DNA of 64,000 bases, from positions 558,001 to 622,000 of the forward strand of contig NZ_SWCM01000001.1 in assembly GCF_005116645.1 (NCBI RefSeq), in the 5' to 3' direction. The position numbers were made by a program, and so were the translations under genes. The notes beneath the pieces were generated by a model. It did not search any database and had not been told where the DNA came from. It saw only the letters and a list, made by a program, of their open reading frames with translations. Shown piece after piece: positions 36,865-46,407 of this stretch; position 1 is the stretch's first letter; each line of letters starts with the position of its first letter. Source of the stretch: Desulfopila sp. IMCC35006 (GTDB lineage: Bacteria; Desulfobacterota; Desulfobulbia; Desulfobulbales; Desulfocapsaceae).

Positions 36865-38196
36865 TTACGACACCCCTGCTGCTTTAACAAACTCCGGAAC
36901 AGATCCCTTGACACCATAATATGCGATATAAATATAACAGAATACTGGTAAGAGGAATGCATGGTGTATCCCAATACTATCGGCAAGAGCTCCCTGCAAT
37001 AAAGGAATGAGTGCTCCTCCCACAATAGCCATACATAAAATACCAGACCCCTGGCTGGTATGCTTACCCAGACCGCGGAGAGCCAGAGAAAAAATCGTCG
37101 GGAACATAATAGAATTAAATAGCCCGATAGATAGAATTGACCACATGGCGATTCTTCCATCGAACAGCATGGTAATAACAACCAGCACTCCAGCAACAGC
37201 GGCATTGAAGCTCAGTATTTTCCCGGGGTTCAGCTTTCTCATCAGCGCAGAACCAATAAAGCGGCCGACCATGGCGCCCCCCCAGTAAAATGAGACATAA
37301 TGGCCTGCTTCAAATGGTGACATATCGGCGATATTTTTTTCACCGAGAAAATTAACCAGGAAACTGCCAATAGCCACTTCCCCGCCTACATACACAAAAA
37401 TTCCGAGAGCACCAAGCACCAGGTGTTTGTAGCCCCAGGCGCTTTTGTGCAATCGATCAAATTCATGAAAATTGCCGGTTTCAGAGTCGTCTTCATTGTC
37501 CTTGATAACCGGAAGTTTAAGCAAGACCGTTATCCCGGCCAAAACAAATAGAGCAGCTGCCAATCCCAGGTAGGGAACCTGAACGGCCGCAGCCTCTGCC
37601 AACTGGTACATGTTCAGATCCGAGCTGGAAAGTTGCGACAATTCCGAAGCACTCTTTACTGCGACGGATAAAATCAGCAATGATCCAAAGTAGGGAGCGA
37701 CGGTGGTTCCCAGGGAATTAAAGGCCTGGGTAAGGTTAAGACGGCTGGAAGCTGTTTGAGGTTTCCCTAAAATAGATACATAAGGATTGGCGGCAACCTG
37801 CAGCAGGGTAATTCCGGATGCCAGGATAAAAAAAGCCAGCAAAAACAAACCGTAAATACGAGAACCTGCGGCAGGATAGAACAAAAGACACCCTATCCCT
37901 GCTGTTACCAGCCCGACCACTATCCCCTTTTTATATCCTAATTTTTTAACAATATACCCGGAAGGTAAAGAGACGATAAAATATGCCGCAAAAAATACAA
38001 ACTGAATCAGCATTGCCTCAAAGTAACTAAGCGAAAACACCGACTTTAAATGAGGAATCAAAATATCATTAAGACAGGTTAAAAAACCCCACATGAAAAA
38101 CAGCATAGTCAGCGCCGACAAAGCCGGCGTGTAATTACTCTCACGCTTAGATTCCAGACTATTCGATTTGTTGACAGTCACAGATAAAGCCGCCAT
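36865..38196 (-). CDS. Sugar MFS transporter, FucP/GluP (FHS) family
   Basis: A 443-residue 12-helix symporter. N-terminal [20 protein letters not shown] with [20 protein letters not shown] and [20 protein letters not shown] identify the fucose:H+ symporter family; [20 protein letters not shown] with [19 protein letters not shown] is the signature of the glucose/galactose (GluP) branch. It imports hexose by proton symport. It lies 200 bp downstream of glk on the same strand, with a palindromic repeat in between, so uptake and phosphorylation of glucose are probably coupled. The start follows GGAGATGAGATA. Confidence 0.9.
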   Translation of the reverse strand: MAALSVTVNKSNSLESKRESNYTPALSALTMLFFMWGFLTCLNDILIPHLKSVFSLSYFEAMLIQFVFFAAYFIVSLPSGYIVKKLGYKKGIVVGLVTAGIGCLLFYPAAGSRIYGLFLLAFFILASGITLLQVAANPYVSILGKPQTASSRLNLTQAFNSLGTTVAPYFGSLLILSVAVKSASELSQLSSSDLNMYQLAEAAAVQVPYLGLAAALFVLAGITVLLKLPVIKDNEDDSETGNFHEFDRLHKSAWGYKHLVLGALGIFVYVGGEVAIGSFLVNFLGEKNIADMSPFEAGHYVSFYWGGAMVGRFIGSALMRKLNPGKILSFNAAVAGVLVVITMLFDGRIAMWSILSIGLFNSIMFPTIFSLALRGLGKHTSQGSGILCMAIVGGALIPLLQGALADSIGIHHAFLLPVFCYIYIAYYGVKGSVPEFVKAAGVS

Positions 38197-38282
38197 TATC
38201 TCATCTCCATATTGGTTAGGTGTGTTGAAATTCTAGTAATCGGTCACCGAAGCGCAATAACTGACAGCATAACCCCGATCAC

Positions 38283-38392
38283 AGTAACCGTTCAACCAGC
38301 GCTCCAGGATCGTTCAAGCAGGCCTCCGAGCTATAGCTGGCTATGTGAAGTGGCCTGATCGGACGAAAATGAGGTGCTGGTGAACGGTTACT
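38283..38392. repeat. Inverted-repeat element between glk and the sugar transporter
   Basis: Arms of about 20 bp, AGTAACCGTTCAACCAGC (38283-38300) and its imperfect complement GCTGGTGAACGGTTACT (38376-38392), enclose 75 bp with further partial pairing (AGGCC and GGCCT near 38320 and 38352). It has no ORF. It resembles a small dispersed repeat or MITE-like hairpin; a target duplication is not evident. In RNA it would fold into a long hairpin between two cotranscribed genes. Confidence 0.6.
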
Positions 38393-38396
38393 CATC

Positions 38397-39386
38397 CTAT
38401 AATATTTCGAGGCCATAATAGGCGGTCCCTGTAAGGGCCATGTCACTTTTAAGGATGACATTAACCGGCATTTTAGAAAGTAATTTCGACATTCGCCCCT
38501 TCTGTAGAAAAGTCTTCATAAGAAGCCCTTTCTGAAGTTGCGGAAGAATCCGAGGTGGAATCCCTCCGCCTAAATAGACTCCGCCGGTTGGTAGTATTTT
38601 TAAAGCCATATTGCCTGCTTCTGCGCCTAGAAAAGAAATAAACATATCCAGCGTCGCTTTACAAATAGGGCAACTGCTCTCTTTTTCAAGAGCTGTATTG
38701 ACGATCAGCGGTGTAGGATCCTGCACGTTTACGAGTTCTTTCATCAACCACGCGGGTTCTTCTATCCTGCCACTGTCCTTGAAAAAATTATATATATTGG
38801 GAATACCGATTCCGGAACATACCCTCTCATAGCTCACACGCTCATATTTCTTCAGTAAATAGCGCAGGAGTTCAATTTCCAGTTCATTCGTTGGTGCTAA
38901 ATCGGCATGACCACCTTCTGAGGCATGGGCAAGGTATCGCGAACCATCCCATACCAGAAAGGCCTCGCCAAGACCAGTTCCGGGTGCGATAACAGCGATT
39001 GTTCCTCCCTTTTCAGGTTCGCCATTGTCGTTCAGAGCATAAATATCGTTTTCTTCCAGGGAAGAAACTGACCAGGATATTGCTTCAAGATCATTGAGGA
39101 GCTTGACAGATGAAGTATCGAGGGCGTTTTTCAACTGGTCTTCATCAATCGTCCAGGGGAGATTGGTAATTACTGCCTTTCCTCCGGCAACCGGGCCGGC
39201 TACTCCGAAAGCAGCTTTTTCAATTTCAAAATCAAACTTCAGGCGAAACTCAGCCACAATATCCTCAAGACAGGCATACTTTGCACTTGCAAATGTTTCC
39301 CGGGCAAGAGGCGTCCCTATACCTTTTTCAGGTGAGTATATCCCCAACGCTGTTTTGGTTCCGCCGATGTCACCCGCGAGTATCAT
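38397..39386 (-). CDS. glk: Glucokinase
   Basis: A 329-residue bacterial glucokinase (Glk/Pfam glucokinase type). ATP-dependent phosphorylation of glucose to glucose 6-phosphate in the cytoplasm. ILAGDIGGTKTALGIY is the phosphate-1 motif; FGVAGPVAGGKAVITNLPW and VKLLNDLEAISWSV hold sugar-binding residues including catalytic Asp of N-D; IAPGTGLGEAFLV is phosphate-2; SEGGHADLAP completes the active site. The start follows AGAGGTGCATA. Together with the downstream hexose transporter it makes a small sugar-uptake unit. Confidence 0.94.
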   Translation of the reverse strand: MILAGDIGGTKTALGIYSPEKGIGTPLARETFASAKYACLEDIVAEFRLKFDFEIEKAAFGVAGPVAGGKAVITNLPWTIDEDQLKNALDTSSVKLLNDLEAISWSVSSLEENDIYALNDNGEPEKGGTIAVIAPGTGLGEAFLVWDGSRYLAHASEGGHADLAPTNELEIELLRYLLKKYERVSYERVCSGIGIPNIYNFFKDSGRIEEPAWLMKELVNVQDPTPLIVNTALEKESSCPICKATLDMFISFLGAEAGNMALKILPTGGVYLGGGIPPRILPQLQKGLLMKTFLQKGRMSKLLSKMPVNVILKSDMALTGTAYYGLEIL

Positions 39387-39418
39387 TATGCACCTCTGTT
39401 TATGTCAAAGTTATTTTT

Positions 39419-39820
39419 TCAACCTGAATTTCTAAAACGAAGAGCAATCCGTGATGTCGGCCTGGCTTCGGCCAGTTTAAATTTGATCCAGCCTCTATTG
39501 GCAATATATCGCATAAACTGGACAATTCTTCGCGCAGCCTCGTCTATGTCGTCGCCGGTCTTTTTGCTTTGGATGCGCGCTATATCCAGGATGCTTCGCG
39601 TTCCATCCATGTTGAGCCATACTGAAGAAGAAAGCTCATCCAACTCAAGGTCTGCAGCAGGTTCTCTGTTTACAAGCCTGCCCAGCAGCTTTTTGGCTGG
39701 ATTTATCTTGAAATCCAGAATGACCCTGCCCGTATCGGTTACTCTGAATTTCTGGTGGATGATTTCGGGAATATAGAGGACAAAATTATATTTATCCTTT
39801 GCACAGCTTTGCCGGTTCAT
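39419..39820 (-). CDS. PqqD-like protein next to OPT transporter
   Basis: The ATG at 39820 lies nine bases after AAAGGA and gives 133 residues; a TTG at 39829 would overlap the OPT stop. The C-terminal half (LELDELSSSVWLNMDGTRSI, DEAARRIVQFMRYIANRGWI) is a PqqD/coenzyme PQQ synthesis protein D-like winged helix, which in other systems binds precursor peptides for radical SAM enzymes. The N-terminal half (YIPEIIHQKFRVTDTGRVIL, then NPAKKLLGRL) is a beta-rich extension typical of stand-alone PqqD-like proteins. No radical SAM gene or precursor peptide is seen here. It directly follows the OPT transporter gene. Confidence 0.75.
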   Translation of the reverse strand: MNRQSCAKDKYNFVLYIPEIIHQKFRVTDTGRVILDFKINPAKKLLGRLVNREPAADLELDELSSSVWLNMDGTRSILDIARIQSKKTGDDIDEAARRIVQFMRYIANRGWIKFKLAEARPTSRIALRFRNSG

Positions 39821-39825
39821 TTTGA

Positions 39826-41808
39826 TCAATCCTTTCTCGTCGAATAGATATACATCCAGATTGCCAGTAACAGGAACATGACAAAAGCTGCCAGATTGCT
39901 CTCTGCAATAACGGGGAAGAGCTTGAGTCCGAAGGCGATATCCGTCCCAATAGCGGCGAAGATGCCGATAACAATGCCGATCAAGGCGTCTCCCGCGACA
40001 AGGCCTGACGCAAGAAGTATCCCCTTTTCAACCGCCTTGTCGAGGTCAACATTTTTTTCCTTTTCAACCGTCTTGTCATCTTCAGCGTCCTTTTCCTTGG
40101 CGGCGGGTTGCATTTTTCTCTCCACGAGATCTCTGACGATGCCGCCGGCAAATATTGCCGCAGTGAGACCTATGGGAAGATAAATACCAAGGGCAACCGC
40201 GAGGATTGGTATTTTCGCCATGAAACAGAATACCGCCAGAGCCACACCGATAAATACCAGCGTCCACGGAAGTTGAGCCGTCATGATGCCGTTGACGATC
40301 ATTTTCATGAGCGTTGCCTGTGGTGCAGGAACGGCCACGTCACCGATGCCATAGGCCGAATTCAATAAAATCAAGGTACCTCCCGCAGCAACAGAGGCAA
40401 TCGAAAGAGCGGCAAACATGCCGAGCTGAACTTTTCTGGGAGTGCCGCCGATGATAAAGGTCGTCTTAAGACTTTGTGCCGTGCCACCCGCTACGGCGAT
40501 GGCGACGCAGACGACGCCGCCAATCATCAGTGCGGTCTTGATCCCGAGATCACCGGTATTGCCCATAAGCTTCAGGACAGTCGTGACGACAAGAAGTGTC
40601 GCAATGGTCATGCCGGATACGGGGTTGTTGGAAGCGCCGACCAGGCCGACCATTCTGCCCGAGACGACCGCGAAAAAGAAGCTGAAGAACACGGCAAGGA
40701 GAGAGCCGACCAGGCCTCCGCCGATGATCGGCACAAACCAGGTCAACAAAAAACCCAATACCGCTGCAGCGATGACCCAGGTGAGAGGTGACTCAAGATC
40801 CATCCTCTTCACACTTTCGGTTCCACCTTTGCCCATTCCACCAATTGCCTGTTTGAAGCTGTTGACGATGGTGGGAAGGGACTTAATGAGCGATATGAAG
40901 CCACCGGTGGCAACGGCACCGGCACCGATATATCGAATGTAACTGGACCACACGTCAAATGCCCCCATTTCTGATATCGGCACTGTCGAGGGGAAAACAG
41001 GCTCCGTCATCCCGGCGCCGAAAAATTTAATTAAGGGAATAAGAGCAAGCCATGCAATAACGGAGCCGCCAAACATCAGTATGGAGGTTTTTGTGCCGAC
41101 GATGAAGCCGACCCCCATGAGTGAAGCAACGGTATTTACACCTATCATGGTTCCCTGATAGGACTGTATGGTATACGAAGCATTTTCGCCGAAGAATTTG
41201 AAGCCGCCGGAGAATATCTTGTAAACGGCGCCAACCCCCATGCCGAGCAGGACGGTCCTGAATCCGCTGCCACCCTCGCTTCCGGTAACAAGTACCTCGG
41301 CCGCCGCCATCGACTCGGGATAGATGAGATGGCCATGCTCCTCGACAATAAGATATCTTCTTACCGGGGTGATAAAGAATACGCCCATCAGGCCGCCGAT
41401 GATTGTCACGATAACAACCGTCATGATGCTCAGGCCAAAACCAAGGAGTATCAGTGCCGGAAGAACGAAGATGATGCCCCCGGCAATGGACTCGCCCATG
41501 GCGGAAAGAGACGCGACCATGTTCGCTTCCAAGATATTGTTCCTTCTGAAAAGTCCTTTCAGAAGGCCTGTCGCGAGAATCGCGCCGGGTATGCCTGCGG
41601 AAATAGTAAGACCGACCTTGAGCCCGAGGTAGGTATTTGCCGCGGCGAATATGAGGGCGAAGAGGACGCCGATAATGATGGAATATCCGGTTAGTTCAGG
41701 CATGACCTCTGTCGTCGGAATATAGGGCACATATTCGTTTCCGGGCTTTCCGCCGTAGGCGTCCTGAGACAGTTCGTATTTTTTGGCTCCAGACTTCGCT
41801 TTAGCCAT
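39826..41808 (-). CDS. OPT family oligopeptide transporter
   Basis: A 660-residue membrane protein with about 14-16 helices. The N-terminus ELTGYSIIIGVLFALIFAAA with NTYLGLKVGLTISAGIPGAI is the hallmark of prokaryotic OPT transporters, and GASNNPVSGMTIATLLVVT is the second conserved signature. An insertion rich in Lys/Glu/Asp (about residues 570-595) lies in a cytoplasmic loop. OPT proteins import oligopeptides or peptide-like metal chelates by proton symport. The start follows GGAGGAGAATC, 19 bp after pepD, so the dipeptidase, transporter and PqqD-like protein form one operon for peptide use. Confidence 0.92.
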   Translation of the reverse strand: MAKAKSGAKKYELSQDAYGGKPGNEYVPYIPTTEVMPELTGYSIIIGVLFALIFAAANTYLGLKVGLTISAGIPGAILATGLLKGLFRRNNILEANMVASLSAMGESIAGGIIFVLPALILLGFGLSIMTVVIVTIIGGLMGVFFITPVRRYLIVEEHGHLIYPESMAAAEVLVTGSEGGSGFRTVLLGMGVGAVYKIFSGGFKFFGENASYTIQSYQGTMIGVNTVASLMGVGFIVGTKTSILMFGGSVIAWLALIPLIKFFGAGMTEPVFPSTVPISEMGAFDVWSSYIRYIGAGAVATGGFISLIKSLPTIVNSFKQAIGGMGKGGTESVKRMDLESPLTWVIAAAVLGFLLTWFVPIIGGGLVGSLLAVFFSFFFAVVSGRMVGLVGASNNPVSGMTIATLLVVTTVLKLMGNTGDLGIKTALMIGGVVCVAIAVAGGTAQSLKTTFIIGGTPRKVQLGMFAALSIASVAAGGTLILLNSAYGIGDVAVPAPQATLMKMIVNGIMTAQLPWTLVFIGVALAVFCFMAKIPILAVALGIYLPIGLTAAIFAGGIVRDLVERKMQPAAKEKDAEDDKTVEKEKNVDLDKAVEKGILLASGLVAGDALIGIVIGIFAAIGTDIAFGLKLFPVIAESNLAAFVMFLLLAIWMYIYSTRKD

Positions 41809-41827
41809 GATTCTCCTCCGTGTTTCC

Positions 41828-43267
41828 CTATTTTAATTTTATGAGGATCGCCTTCAGGAATGCCCACATATTGGCTACCGAATGTATACTGAGATACTCA
41901 TCCGGCGTGTGGACACTGTAAAGGTTCGGCCCGAAGCTGATCATATCCGTCTTTGGCAGTTTTTCCTTGAGTAGGCCGCATTCAAGTCCTGCGTGAATGG
42001 CCTGTATAGATGCATCGCTGCCGGAGACCTCCTTGTAAACAGCGACGCACAAATCCCGTATCTTCGAATCCGCCTGGTAATGCCAGGCGGGATACTCACC
42101 TGTTCGTGAGGTTTTTGCGCCGACCCTCTTCGCCAAGGCTTCAAGCCCGCGGGTGATCTCTTCCCTGATGGAAGTAACAGAACTCCTCACAGAAATAGTG
42201 ATCTTGATAGATTTCTCCAATTGCTCGAGTACGCCAAAATTCAGGCTGCTTTCAACGAGATTTTCCAGATCGGGACTCATCGACTGAACGCCATTGGGAG
42301 CAATCAAGAGAAAGTCAATAAGCCTCGCCGTAGAACCCCTGCCAATGGATGTGGCAACTTTATCGACAGCAGTGACTGCCACCTGCAGATCCGGATCCGC
42401 AGATGCGAATTCCTTTTTTAATTCCCCGGAGAATCCTTTAACAATCACCTTGATCTTTTTGAGAACGGAACTACTGGCGGCAACGGTCACTTGCGCTTCT
42501 TTGGCGATGGCATTGTGAGCCGAACCTCCTGAGATCGCGGAAATATTAAACTCTCCAGCTTTCCTGGCCGAGTCCAGTACTCTTCCCAGAAGCTTGATGG
42601 CATTAGCTCTTTGCTTGACAATTTCCAGGCCTGAATGCCCGCCTTGCAAACCGGAAATCTTTATGAGAAGGCCACTACCGGAAGTCTTCTTCCAGCGGGG
42701 GGTGAACTCATTTATGAGAATCAGTCCACCCGCGCAGCTGACAAAGAATACGCCCTCCTCCTCCGCATCGATATTCAGAAGCGTTTTACCGGTAAGATGA
42801 GCTGTTTTGAGTGATGCCGCTCCGTGCATACCGGTCTCTTCGTCGGTTGTGACGAGCAACTCAATAGGTGGATGGGGAATGTCCTTCGAATCCAAAATAG
42901 CCAGGCCATAGGCCACTCCGATGCCATTATCCGCGCCGAGCGTTGTGCCATTCGCTCGTAGAAAATCCCCATCGATCTTTAAGGATATCGGCTCCTTGGT
43001 AAAATCATGACTGGATTTTTTGGATTTACCACAGACCATGTCCATATGTCCCTGAATAATCACCGCGGGTGATTTTTCATATCCTGCGGTTCCGGGTTTT
43101 TTGATAATGACGTTCAGAGCTTTATCCTGAAACACTTTCAGCTTTCTTTGTTTTGCAAAATTAACCAGATAATCGCTCACCTGCTTTTCGTTACCGGAAC
43201 ATCTCGGAATTGCAGTCAGTTCTTCAAAATAGTGAAACACTTGTTTTGGCTTCAAATTTTTTAACAT
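41828..43267 (-). CDS. pepD: Aminoacyl-histidine dipeptidase (PepD, M20 family)
   Basis: A cytosolic non-specific dipeptidase of 479 residues. The ATG at 43267 has GGAGACCTTG before it; an ATG 12 bp upstream overlaps that site. Zinc-site motifs are complete: VIIQGHMDMVCGK (His-x-Asp), GTTLGADNGIGVAYGL (bridging Asp), LLVTTDEETGMHGA (catalytic Glu and Glu ligand), LLNIDAEEEG and the C-terminal AIHAGLECG. It hydrolyses Xaa-His and other dipeptides. Being first in the pepD-OPT-pqqD-like operon, it should degrade imported peptides. Confidence 0.94.
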   Translation of the reverse strand: MLKNLKPKQVFHYFEELTAIPRCSGNEKQVSDYLVNFAKQRKLKVFQDKALNVIIKKPGTAGYEKSPAVIIQGHMDMVCGKSKKSSHDFTKEPISLKIDGDFLRANGTTLGADNGIGVAYGLAILDSKDIPHPPIELLVTTDEETGMHGAASLKTAHLTGKTLLNIDAEEEGVFFVSCAGGLILINEFTPRWKKTSGSGLLIKISGLQGGHSGLEIVKQRANAIKLLGRVLDSARKAGEFNISAISGGSAHNAIAKEAQVTVAASSSVLKKIKVIVKGFSGELKKEFASADPDLQVAVTAVDKVATSIGRGSTARLIDFLLIAPNGVQSMSPDLENLVESSLNFGVLEQLEKSIKITISVRSSVTSIREEITRGLEALAKRVGAKTSRTGEYPAWHYQADSKIRDLCVAVYKEVSGSDASIQAIHAGLECGLLKEKLPKTDMISFGPNLYSVHTPDEYLSIHSVANMWAFLKAILIKLK

Positions 43268-43442
43268 CAAGGTCTCCATTCGAATGAATTATGCAGCAGC
43301 ATTTTGCTTCTCTAATCTGCAGGCATTCAAACTTCATACCAGAGATACAGCTTTTGCTTTTCAATGCATATCTTACTGATTTGTCTATATAATAAATATG
43401 CAAATCGCTGATAACGCAGATGCCGGGAATCACACGCTGAAA

Positions 43443-43473
43443 GGTCATATGCAACCACTGGTCATATATGACC
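43443..43473 (+). promoter_or_regulatory. Paired palindromic activator site of module G
   Basis: Two sites in 31 bp: GGTCATATGCAACC and GGTCATATATGACC (a perfect 14-bp palindrome). The next sigma-54-like box downstream on the plus strand is at 43597-43611; none with correct spacing was found toward pepD, so the module faces marC. Confidence 0.75.
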
Positions 43474-43503
43474 TCTATTTGACAACATTACCGCGAAGAG
43501 ATG

Positions 43504-43527
43504 CTCTGAGACTCGGTAGTCTCAGAG
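43504..43527. promoter_or_regulatory. Perfect hairpin between activator site and promoter
   Basis: CTCTGAGAC-TCGGTA-GTCTCAGAG, a 9-bp perfect stem with a 6-base loop and no T-run on the plus strand. It may be an additional protein site or a DNA-bending element within module G. It is not seen in the other modules. Confidence 0.5.
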
Positions 43528-43596
43528 GACTATGTGATAATGGAAAGCAGGGATTTTCTATAGGTTGTTCTGGTTAACTCATCGGTACAATGAAAT

Positions 43597-43611
43597 AGGC
43601 ATTAAGTTTGC
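43597..43611 (+). promoter_or_regulatory. Sigma-54-like promoter of module G
   Basis: AGGCATTAAGTTTGC keeps GG and GC twelve bases apart as in -24/-12 promoters, 139 bp after the paired palindromes. The first base of the -24 element differs from consensus. It would transcribe marC (43751). Confidence 0.6.
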
Positions 43612-43750
43612 AATCATAAGAATCAGCAATAATGCGGAGCCTTTTCCTGGAAAACCGCGCGCAGGGGTTTGCGAGGGGCTGTCCCGTAATTGGTACTCCG
43701 ATTCCCTTGGCTACCATAGGCAATATCTGAGAGAGGGTGAAAGCTAAAAA

Positions 43751-44386
43751 ATGGAAGAGATACTGCTACACGCATTGACGGTCTTTATGGGATTCTTTGC
43801 GATTATGAATCCCATCGCTAACATTCCTATTTTTATGAGTCTTACGCATGAAGAGGATAAACAGACGAAGAGTGCCATAGCATCAAAATCGCTGATATTG
43901 GCATTCCTGATCGTTGTCGTTTTTTCCTTTGCGGGAAAGGTGATTTTCGAATTGTTTGGCATTACCCTGCCTGCCTTTCGCATTACCGGAGGTCTGCTCG
44001 TTTTTCTTATAGGTTTTCACATGTTGCAGGGTGATTTTTCAAGGGTTAATCACCCAAGCGAAAAAGACAGGCGGGAGTCAAAGGCGGCGGCACTCAGTGT
44101 GTCGGTATCTCCACTGGCTATACCGATTCTCGCAGGTCCGGGCACCATTACAACTGCGATGAATTTCTCCGCGGGCGGTTTTGTCAATATGGCAGTGACT
44201 ATTGCGGTGTTCGCCATTCTTTGTGCAATAACATACGTGTGTTTTGTCTTCGGTGAGAAGTTTGTGGCCTTCATCGGTACCAGCGCATTAGGAGCAATTA
44301 CTCGTATGATGGGTTTAATCCTTGCGGTAATTGGGACGCAGATGGTGCTTGATGGACTCTATGATGCCATCAAGCTTACGCGCTGA
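43751..44386 (+). CDS. MarC family integral membrane protein
   Basis: A 211-residue protein with six hydrophobic segments. Conserved MarC features are FMGFFAIMNPIANIPIFMSL, TGGLLVFLIGFHMLQG and the highly conserved SPLAIPILAGPGTITTAM. Function is unknown; the link to multiple antibiotic resistance was withdrawn. It follows sigma-54 module G and precedes low-affinity iron permease, a YihY remnant and a CDF transporter on the same strand, so it may head an envelope/metal operon. Confidence 0.9.
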   Translation: MEEILLHALTVFMGFFAIMNPIANIPIFMSLTHEEDKQTKSAIASKSLILAFLIVVVFSFAGKVIFELFGITLPAFRITGGLLVFLIGFHMLQGDFSRVNHPSEKDRRESKAAALSVSVSPLAIPILAGPGTITTAMNFSAGGFVNMAVTIAVFAILCAITYVCFVFGEKFVAFIGTSALGAITRMMGLILAVIGTQMVLDGLYDAIKLTR

Positions 44387-44479
44387 TTGACGAAAGGAAC
44401 CTGCAGAAACAGCCTTTTTTGCCTGCATCCGAGACAAAAAGCAAACACCTGCATCTTTTATCAAAAATGAGGAATCGTT

Positions 44480-44899
44480 ATGAAACCTACAAAATCTACC
44501 TCCTGTTTTACCCGCTTTGCAAAAGCGACAGCGCGGAAAACCGGACAGCCCACTGCCTTTATGATGGCTGTATCAGTCATTATTATCTGGCTCATCACAG
44601 GCCCAATCTTCAAATTCGGTGATACCTGGCAACTGGTTATTAATACCGGCACTACTATTGTCACCTTTCTTATGGTGTTCCTCATACAAAACACACAAAA
44701 CCGTGACTCTATGGCCTTACAGGTAAAATTGGACGAATTGATCCGCGTTATGGAAGGAGCACATAATGCGCTTCTGGATCTGGAAGAATTAGACGAGAAG
44801 GAACTCGATTTGGTTCGATTCAATTATGAGAATCTGGCAAAACAAGCAAGAGAAGATTTGAGAAAAAATACGAGCGATACCGGAGTACCAAAAATATAA
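44480..44899 (+). CDS. Low-affinity iron permease family protein
   Basis: A 139-residue protein with two or three hydrophobic helices: AFMMAVSVIIIWLITGPIF and GTTIVTFLMVFLIQNTQNRD. The latter, with the following SMALQVKLDELIRVMEGAHN and LDLEELDEKEL, is the signature of the bacterial low-affinity iron permease (Iron_permease) family. Despite the name, transport has not been shown for most members. The start follows GAGGAATCGTT. It lies 93 bp after marC. Confidence 0.88.
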   Translation: MKPTKSTSCFTRFAKATARKTGQPTAFMMAVSVIIIWLITGPIFKFGDTWQLVINTGTTIVTFLMVFLIQNTQNRDSMALQVKLDELIRVMEGAHNALLDLEELDEKELDLVRFNYENLAKQAREDLRKNTSDTGVPKI

Positions 44900-45032
44900 A
44901 ATTATTGTAGTTGCTCAGATTGGTCATTAATGCCTTACTCCTGAAATCCGGCCATTTGGTGCAATTAAGACCCAGGAAGACAGAGATCGGATAATTCTGG
45001 GTTGGAGTTTAAACCTCGGAGGTACAACCGCA

Positions 45033-45368
45033 GTGGCACTGTCTCTTTTGAGAATAGTCGGCGAAGTGTTGATACTCACCTCTATCTATCTGGTGATGCC
45101 TGTGGTGCGGGTCAGGTTTCGTCACGCGCTCATCGGGGGAGTGACCGCAACGGTTTTATGGGAGATCACCCGCCGTGTGCTGATCTGGTATTGCGCGAAC
45201 GTATCCATGGTTAATATCATTTACGTCTCCATCGCCATAACGGTGGTGGCTCTCATAAGTATTGAGATTGTCCCAGTGATACTGCTGCTTGGAGCCCAGG
45301 GTATTGTAGAACTGGAGCGTAAATCCGATACATTGACCGGAAGGAAAAACCTGGGAATTAAGACATGA
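45033..45368 (+). pseudogene. YihY/BrkB membrane protein, C-terminal remnant
   Basis: The translated segment RFRHALIGGVTATVLWEITR, with WYCANVSMVNIIYVSIAITV and EIVPVILLLGAQGIVELE, matches the last two helices of YihY family proteins (about 280-400 residues). Upstream the frame stays open only to a stop near 44928 and carries no recognisable YihY sequence, so roughly the first two-thirds of the gene are gone. The GTG at 45033 lacks a proper ribosome binding site. Its stop overlaps the CDF start by four bases, so it may still couple translation of that gene. Confidence 0.75.
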
Positions 45369-46318
45369 TGACCCCTTCTAAAAAGGTTATCTATGCAGCC
45401 TTGATCGGAAATTGCCTGATAGCAATATCCAAATTCACTGCAGCCGTTATCACCGGAAGTTCGGCCATGTTGTCGGAAGCATTCCATTCGGTCGCTGACA
45501 CGGGCAACGAAATCCTGCTGCTGTATGGATTGCAACGAGCTAAAATGCCGGCCGACAGCCAATTCCCTTTCGGACATGGCAAGGAGATTTATTTCTGGAG
45601 CTTTGTTGTAGCCATGGTCCTCTTTGCCGGTGGTGCCGGACTTTCCCTGTATAAAGGAATTGATCATCTCATCTCTCCGGTGCCGGTGAAGAATTCTTCC
45701 GTCAATTACGGCGTTATCTGCCTGGCTTTGATATTTGAAGGGACCAGCTGGTATATCGCTCTCAAAGAATTCAACAAATCGAAAGGAACCTGGGGCTATA
45801 TTCGGGCTATTCACAGAGGGAAAGATCCATCGATTTTTATCGTGCTGATGGAAGATTCCGCCGCAATCCTCGGTCTTGGCATCGCATTTCTGGGAATCCT
45901 TGTCAGCGATATTACTGGCAGCCCTGCCTATGATGCAGCCGCAGCCGTCATCATAGGCTTGATACTGGCCGGAACCGCCCTTCTGCTCGCATCCGAGACG
46001 AAAAGCCTGTTGATCGGGGAGAGCGCCAACAAAGAGGTCGTTCAGGGGATACGGGAAATCGCCAGTTCCTATAAAGAAATCAAGCAGGTCAACGAAGTAT
46101 TGACCATGCATATGGGGCCTGACTTCATTCTTGTGAATATCAGCGTCGATTTCGTGGACCCGATACTCGCCACAGACGTTGAGGTGACCGTGGCGGGATT
46201 GGACAGGGCTATCAAACAAGCTTACCCGCATGTGCAACGCATATTTATCGAAATAGAGACATGGCAGGCAAAAGAAAAGCACAGAGATTCTCAGTATTGT
46301 AGCGATACCCTCAAGTGA
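45365..46318 (+). CDS. Cation diffusion facilitator (CDF) transporter
   Basis: A 317-residue metal exporter with six helices and a C-terminal cytoplasmic domain. TM2 contains the metal site SEAFHSVADTGNEILLL, followed by FPFGHGKEIYFWSF; TM5 has VLMEDSAAILGL in the position of the second metal-site pair. The Glu-Asp in place of His-x3-Asp and the following architecture are typical of the Fe/Mn- or uncharacterised branch of CDF and not of ZitB. The C-terminal domain ends HVQRIFIEIETW. It overlaps the YihY remnant (ATGA) and closes the marC operon. Confidence 0.9.
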   Translation: MMTPSKKVIYAALIGNCLIAISKFTAAVITGSSAMLSEAFHSVADTGNEILLLYGLQRAKMPADSQFPFGHGKEIYFWSFVVAMVLFAGGAGLSLYKGIDHLISPVPVKNSSVNYGVICLALIFEGTSWYIALKEFNKSKGTWGYIRAIHRGKDPSIFIVLMEDSAAILGLGIAFLGILVSDITGSPAYDAAAAVIIGLILAGTALLLASETKSLLIGESANKEVVQGIREIASSYKEIKQVNEVLTMHMGPDFILVNISVDFVDPILATDVEVTVAGLDRAIKQAYPHVQRIFIEIETWQAKEKHRDSQYCSDTLK

Positions 46319-46407
46319 ATCAAAAAAAGTTTTACGTCTGTTGTTTTTTTGGGCTGCGCTCATGATCTGCGATCTGCCATGCATGATCACCAGGAAAACC
46401 TGAACAA

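Noticed and set aside
43290-43440. Module G driving pepD on the minus strand
   Set aside because: No GG-N10-GC box was found on the minus strand at the expected distance.
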